From positions 1 to 47,927 of the forward strand of contig JAJVHS010000025.1 in NCBI GenBank assembly GCA_022072615.1: a DNA stretch of 47,927 nucleotides, read 5' to 3'. A program made the position numbers and the translations under genes. The notes under the pieces are model-generated. The model made no database searches and was not told the origin of the DNA. It was given only the letters and a program-made list of their open reading frames with translations. This document shows positions 43,918 through 47,927 of this stretch, in pieces. Origin of the DNA: Phycisphaerales bacterium. GTDB taxonomy: Bacteria; Planctomycetota; Phycisphaerae; Phycisphaerales; UBA1924. How positions within the stretch are numbered: the stretch's first letter is position 1; every line of letters begins with the position of its first letter.

Positions 43918-43949
43918 GGGCCTGGGAGTCGTCCCGGGCCCGGTTTTTT
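43918..43949 (+). terminator. Rho-independent terminator after rpsD
   Basis: GGGCCTGGGA (43918-43927) pairs with TCCCGGGCCC (43932-43941) with one G-T pair, followed by GG and six T. A second extended hairpin (43857-43896) precedes it. It ends 22 bp before the next ATG. Confidence 0.9.
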
Positions 43950-43970
43950 GAACGACCATCTGGCCAAGAC

Positions 43971-45959
43971 ATGCTCAAGATCCTCGAGAAATACAAGAAG
44001 TACGTGCTGGTCGTGGGCGGCTCGCTGCTCATGATCGCGTTCATCATGCCCAGCGCGGTGAACCAGATGCGCACCGACCCGGGCAAACGCGTCATCGCGT
44101 TCCTGGGCGAGGAGAAGGTGCGCGCCGGCGACCTGAGCCTGGCGCACCGCGAATTCACGGCGATGACCCGCCTCGCGCCGCTGCTGGTCAACAACCTCGG
44201 CCTCCGGGACGGCGACGACAAGCACTGGTTCCTGATGACCAAGGAAGCCGAGCACGCCGGGATGGTCGGCGCGGAGACCGACGGCGAGCTGTTCCTGAAC
44301 GAGATGGTGGAACTCGTGGCGATCCAGATCGCGCAGGCCCGGTACAAGCAGATGGCCCAGCTCGTGCTCCAGCAGCCGCAGATGCGCCAGCAGCTTCTCG
44401 AGGAGGCCCAGCGGGCGCTGCCGAACATGGCGGCGGCGGTGCGGCGCGACGCGCACCTGACGGACAAGGAGTTCTACCTTGCGCTCGCGAAGCTGCGGGG
44501 TGCCCTGCGGCTGACCAGCGCGTACATGCAGGCCGGCCGCGTTTCGGACCGGCGCCTCATCGAGAACGCGGTCCGGTCGCAGTCGTTCGTGGGCGTGGAC
44601 ACCGTCGTGATCCCCGCGTCGAGGCTCATCGACCGGGTCGCCGAGCCGACCGAGCAGCAGATCACCGAGCACTTCGAGAAGTACCGCGACGTGGTGCCCG
44701 GCACCGGCGAGAACGGCCTGGGCTATCGCCAGCCCGAACGTCTCAAGGTGGGATGGGTCTTCATCGATGCGCTGGCGATCACGGACGCGGTACGGCTGGA
44801 CACCCTCGAGGTGAACAAGCGCTGGCGCAAGGAGAACCCCTCCAAGCCCGGGGAAGAGTTCGCCAAGGACCGCGCGGGCATCGAGGAAACGATGCGGACC
44901 GAGCAGGTCCAGGCCGTGCTCTCTCAGATCGACAAGTTCTGGAAGGCGCAGGTGCAGGCCGCGACGCGGCGGCTGGCCGCCGAAGGCCAGTACAAGAAGA
45001 TCCCGTCCGACTGGGAAGCGACGCGCCCGACGCTCCAGTCGCTGGCGCAGGGCATCGTGGACGGCGTGAAGGCGGGGATGCAGGTCGAGATCCCCGCGCC
45101 AGCGATCGTGATGAAGGATGCCTCGTGGCTGACGATGGAGGATTTCCAGCTGATCCCCGGGATCGGCCAGTCGTTCATTTCGTTCGGGAATCGCCGCGGG
45201 CCGACCGCCGAGGTGCTGTTCTCCACCCGCGAACTCCTCGACCCCGGGACGCAGTCAGCCCCGACCGGCATCCCCGTGCAGGTCGGTGTACCGATCGCCG
45301 ACGTCTTCGCCGCCGACGCGTCGGGGAACCGGTACTACATGGTGGTTCTGGACGCCCGCAAGGCCCAGGCGGCCGAGTCGGTCGAGGAGGTCCGCGACCA
45401 GGTGGTGCGCGGCCTCAAGACGCTCGCGGCATACGACGTCCTGGTGACCGAGGCTCCCAAGTACGAGGCGATGGCCAGGAGCGCGGGGCTGGAAGAGATT
45501 CAGAAGCTCTTTGCGCTGCCCGAAGGAACGCCGCCGGACGCGAACGTCGTCCCGGTCGAGATCGTGCCGAACGTGCTCGTGTCAGATGACCGAGTCGGCG
45601 GCAGCGACCCGCGGATCCAGACGGACCAGTTCCGTGAAGCGGCCACCGCGATCGGCGCGAGGATCGATCCGCTCCAGCCGGTGACGCAGTTGCCGGCCGA
45701 CCAGCGAACCTTCATGGTGCCGCTGCCGGGGTCGCTTTCCCTGGGATTCGGCCAGGTGGTGTCGGTCGAGCCGCTGACCGTCGAGCGGTACCGCATGGTC
45801 GCGGAGGCGATCGTGCGGCAGGAACAGGTCGACGAACTGACCACCGCGAACGTGACGGCGGAGACGTCGCCCTTCTCGGTGGCGTCGCTGGAGTCGCGGC
45901 TCAAGTTCCGGTTCGTCGAGGCCGAGCAGGCCGCGGCAACGAAAGACGCGACCAAGTAA
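43971..45959 (+). CDS. PpiD/SurA-like membrane-anchored chaperone without a clear PPIase core
   Basis: The protein has 662 residues. A single N-terminal membrane helix (residues about 11-29, YVLVVGGSLLMIAFIMPSAV) anchors a large, mostly helical periplasmic part. The order (short cytoplasmic tail, one helix, SurA_N-like helical segment, later beta-strand region, closing helix) resembles PpiD. The region near YYMVVLDARKAQAAESVEEV matches the part that follows the parvulin domain in PpiD, yet the parvulin signatures (xRHILx, GGxLG) are not visible. A chaperone role for exported proteins is inferred. The ATG at 43971 lies just behind the rpsD terminator, so the promoter must be within or before it. 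Confidence 0.7.
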   Translation: MLKILEKYKKYVLVVGGSLLMIAFIMPSAVNQMRTDPGKRVIAFLGEEKVRAGDLSLAHREFTAMTRLAPLLVNNLGLRDGDDKHWFLMTKEAEHAGMVGAETDGELFLNEMVELVAIQIAQARYKQMAQLVLQQPQMRQQLLEEAQRALPNMAAAVRRDAHLTDKEFYLALAKLRGALRLTSAYMQAGRVSDRRLIENAVRSQSFVGVDTVVIPASRLIDRVAEPTEQQITEHFEKYRDVVPGTGENGLGYRQPERLKVGWVFIDALAITDAVRLDTLEVNKRWRKENPSKPGEEFAKDRAGIEETMRTEQVQAVLSQIDKFWKAQVQAATRRLAAEGQYKKIPSDWEATRPTLQSLAQGIVDGVKAGMQVEIPAPAIVMKDASWLTMEDFQLIPGIGQSFISFGNRRGPTAEVLFSTRELLDPGTQSAPTGIPVQVGVPIADVFAADASGNRYYMVVLDARKAQAAESVEEVRDQVVRGLKTLAAYDVLVTEAPKYEAMARSAGLEEIQKLFALPEGTPPDANVVPVEIVPNVLVSDDRVGGSDPRIQTDQFREAATAIGARIDPLQPVTQLPADQRTFMVPLPGSLSLGFGQVVSVEPLTVERYRMVAEAIVRQEQVDELTTANVTAETSPFSVASLESRLKFRFVEAEQAAATKDATK

Positions 45960-46014
45960 ACGCCGCGCCTGGCGCATCGGGCCGGCACCGAGGTCTCCTT
46001 CGGGTCTGCTGAGA

Positions 46015-47709
46015 TCAGTGGCGGAAGTGGCGGATGCCCGTCACGAGGCACGTGACGCCCAGCTCGTTGCACAGATCGAAGGTTTCCTGATCTCGCTTGG
46101 ACCCGCCGGGGTGTACCAGGCAGGAAACGCCGGCGTCGATCAGCGCCTTGGGCCCGTCGCAGAACGGGAAGAACGCGTCACTGAAGGCGACGGCGCCCGC
46201 CGCGAGCGGACCGGCCTTGAGCACCGCGAGCCGGCACGCGGCGACGCGGTCCATCTGCCCCGCGCCAGCCCCGAACAGCCGCATCGCGGGACGTTCGTTG
46301 GGGACATGGCCGCCGATGCAGACGGCGTTGCTCGTGAGCGCCCGGCACACCGGCTCGAGGAACCGAGCCGCCGCGAGCTGCTCCAGCCCCGGCTGCGGGC
46401 CGGCGGCGTGGTGGATCTCGGCGAAGCTGGCCAGGCGGTGGTCGTGCTGCTGAACGAGCACGCCGCCGGGCACGGACCGCAGTTCGAGGCTCGGGCGAGC
46501 CGCGTACGCGGCGGCCTCGACCGTCAGGATCCTCATGTTCGCCCAGCGTGAACGCAGACGCTCCAGGGCGGCGGGGTCATAGTCGGGCGCGATGAGCACT
46601 TCGATGAAGATGTCCCGCTCGCACAGCCTTTCAGCGGCGAGCAGGTCGATCTGCCCGGTGACCGCGAGGATCCCGCCGTACGCGGCGACCGGGTCGGATG
46701 CGATCGCGTGCTCGATGGCGGCCTTGGTGGTGGTGTGGATGGCAGCGCCGCAGGGGTTGGCGTGCTTGATCACGCATGCGGCGACCGCGGGGGTCTGCGG
46801 CGCGAGCGGAACAAGCGCGCCGGCAAGGCTCAGCGCCGCGGCCGCGTCGTTGATGTTGTTGTAGCTCAGCTCCTTGCCGTGAAGCTGCCGGGCCTGCGGG
46901 ATGCCCGACCCCAGGTCCAGCGATGAACCGACGGCGACCGAGTACAGGCCCGCGGCCTGGTGCGGGTTCTCCCCGTAGCGGAGCGGCTGGGCGAGCACCA
47001 GCGAGAGCGACACCCCTGTCGGCAGCGCAGAAGGCGCGTCCGCCGGCGGCTCGTGGATGGTCGCCGGTACCGAAGGCGCGGGATTGCACGCCCGCTGCAG
47101 GTACGCGGCGATCAGCGTGTCGTAGGACGCGGTGAGGGCGAAGGCCCGGGCGGCGAGCAGGCGGCGGAGGTCGAGCGTCGAGCTGCCTCCGGAGGCTCGC
47201 AGCGCGTCGATCACGCCGGCGTACTGGTCGGGCGCCGTGACCACGGTGACGTAGTCGGCGTTCTTCGCGGCCGACCGGATCATGGAGGGCCCGCCGATAT
47301 CGATGTTCTCGATGGCCTCGGCCAGGGTCGTCTCCGGCCGAGAGACCGTCCGCTCGAACGGATAGAGGTTGATGCACACCAGGTCGATCGGGGAGATCGA
47401 GTGGTCGCGGAGGGCCGCCGCGTGATCCGGGTTATCGCGGACGGCTAGCAGGCCCCCGTGGATCACGGGATGGAGCGTCTTCACGCGCCCGTCCATCATC
47501 TCCGGGAATCCGGTGATGGATTCGATGGTGCGCACGCGCAGGCCGGCCGCCTCGAGGACCTTGGCGGTGCCGCCCGTCGAGATGAGCTCGGCCCCCATGT
47601 CCGCGAGTGCCTTCGCGAATTCCACGAGCCCGGTCTTGTCGGACACGGAGAGCAGCGCTCGGCGGACCGGGACGATGTTGGGGGGCTGGCGGTTCTGGTG
47701 TGTCGTCAT
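46015..47709 (-). CDS. purH: Bifunctional purine biosynthesis protein PurH
   Basis: The protein has 564 residues. The N-terminal IMP cyclohydrolase (MGS-like) domain shows ALLSVSDKTGLVEFA, ELISTGGTAKVL and MMDGRVKTLHPVIHGGLL. The C-terminal AICAR formyltransferase domain has the catalytic Lys-His in CVIKHANPCGAA, plus SDAFFPFCDG and HPGGSKRDQE. It performs the last two steps of IMP synthesis. Together with purF about 5 kb away it gives the first and last parts of the pathway, but the two are not in one operon. The start at 47709 (MTTHQN) is 25 bp behind the stop of the propeller-like gene, so they may be co-transcribed. Confidence 0.97.
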   Translation of the reverse strand: MTTHQNRQPPNIVPVRRALLSVSDKTGLVEFAKALADMGAELISTGGTAKVLEAAGLRVRTIESITGFPEMMDGRVKTLHPVIHGGLLAVRDNPDHAAALRDHSISPIDLVCINLYPFERTVSRPETTLAEAIENIDIGGPSMIRSAAKNADYVTVVTAPDQYAGVIDALRASGGSSTLDLRRLLAARAFALTASYDTLIAAYLQRACNPAPSVPATIHEPPADAPSALPTGVSLSLVLAQPLRYGENPHQAAGLYSVAVGSSLDLGSGIPQARQLHGKELSYNNINDAAAALSLAGALVPLAPQTPAVAACVIKHANPCGAAIHTTTKAAIEHAIASDPVAAYGGILAVTGQIDLLAAERLCERDIFIEVLIAPDYDPAALERLRSRWANMRILTVEAAAYAARPSLELRSVPGGVLVQQHDHRLASFAEIHHAAGPQPGLEQLAAARFLEPVCRALTSNAVCIGGHVPNERPAMRLFGAGAGQMDRVAACRLAVLKAGPLAAGAVAFSDAFFPFCDGPKALIDAGVSCLVHPGGSKRDQETFDLCNELGVTCLVTGIRHFRH

Positions 47710-47734
47710 GAGTGGGGCGGATGGAATCTGTAGG

Positions 47735-47927
47735 TCAACGCGGGACGAATTTGGCGAGCACGCCCGACTCGCCGGCCATGTAGAGGTCGCCATCCTCGAA
47801 GTTGCTGGTGCGGATGAGGCGGACGCCCGGCAGGTCCTGCCTGGTGATGACGTCCCCGCGCTGCTGATCGACCACGAACATCGTTTGGCCGTTCCAGACC
47901 AGCAGGTTCGTGCGGCGCTTGCCCACC
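47735..47927 (-). CDS. C-terminal end of a propeller-like protein, N-terminus beyond window
   Basis: Only the last 64 residues are visible; the start lies to the right of the window. The segment NLLVWNGQTMFVVDQQRG, with VRLIRTSNFEDGDLYMAGESG, has the strand pattern of a PQQ-like or WD-like propeller blade (value, D..GxxLW/M-type turns). Family and function cannot be fixed from this piece. The stop is 25 bp upstream of the purH start, same strand. Confidence 0.7.
   Translation of the reverse strand, partial: VGKRRTNLLVWNGQTMFVVDQQRGDVITRQDLPGVRLIRTSNFEDGDLYMAGESGVLAKFVPR

Overview
This window is GC-rich chromosomal DNA from a planctomycete, most likely of the class Phycisphaerae. Three kinds of sequence point there. 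Two very large exported proteins carry the planctomycete N-terminal LEPR-type motif (PEPLERRVMLAG; LEQLEARRLLFA). One exported protein ends in the short PEP-CTERM-like tail (VPGPG, hydrophobic stretch, RRRR) common in Phycisphaerales. Starts are often GTG and many genes overlap by 4 bp. The taxonomic call is inference from these motifs, not from a marker-gene tree.

Layout. 1-4.1 kb: two minus-strand exported proteins, a truncated Asp-box propeller lipoprotein and a CAP-domain surface protein with a Gly/Asp/Ser tandem-repeat linker. 4.4-6.1 kb: an orphan MoxR ATPase and a guanine-deaminase-like enzyme, separated by an imperfect inverted repeat. 6.2-10.9 kb: an unknown small protein, a PEP-CTERM protein, and three thiol/disulfide-themed exported proteins (redoxin, DsbD-alpha-like domain, rhodanese-like lipoprotein). 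11-18.3 kb: one giant secreted protein of about 2,444 residues. 18.7-24.3 kb: Asp/Glu racemase-like protein, HscB-like co-chaperone, membrane-anchored thioredoxin, UbiA-type prenyltransferase, a protease-fold protein lacking its catalytic residues, and an ArnT/PMT-type glycosyltransferase. A tRNA-Val(CAC) gene follows.

24.6-36.0 kb is the centrepiece: a complete NAD-linked bidirectional [NiFe]-hydrogenase island. The maturation operon hypA-B-F-C-D-E runs leftward and the structural operon hoxF-U-Y-H plus its endopeptidase hoxW runs rightward from a shared 136-bp intergenic region. The structural operon continues by overlap into a single-domain response regulator, whose 3' end overlaps a convergent membrane histidine kinase gene. 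HoxFUYH would couple H2 oxidation or evolution to NAD(H); Hyp proteins build the Fe(CN)2CO and Ni site, and HoxW trims the HoxH tail. The kinase/regulator pair is a candidate for a sensing system tied to hydrogenase, which is inference.

37.7-41.2 kb: a Cys/Met-metabolism PLP enzyme, a ferritin-like lipoprotein, a b-type cytochrome and a GNAT acetyltransferase. 41.3-47.9 kb is housekeeping: purF, rpsD with a recognisable promoter and long leader, a PpiD/SurA-like membrane chaperone, purH, and the C-terminal end of a propeller-like protein at the right edge. No insertion sequence, integrase, CRISPR array or rRNA was seen.
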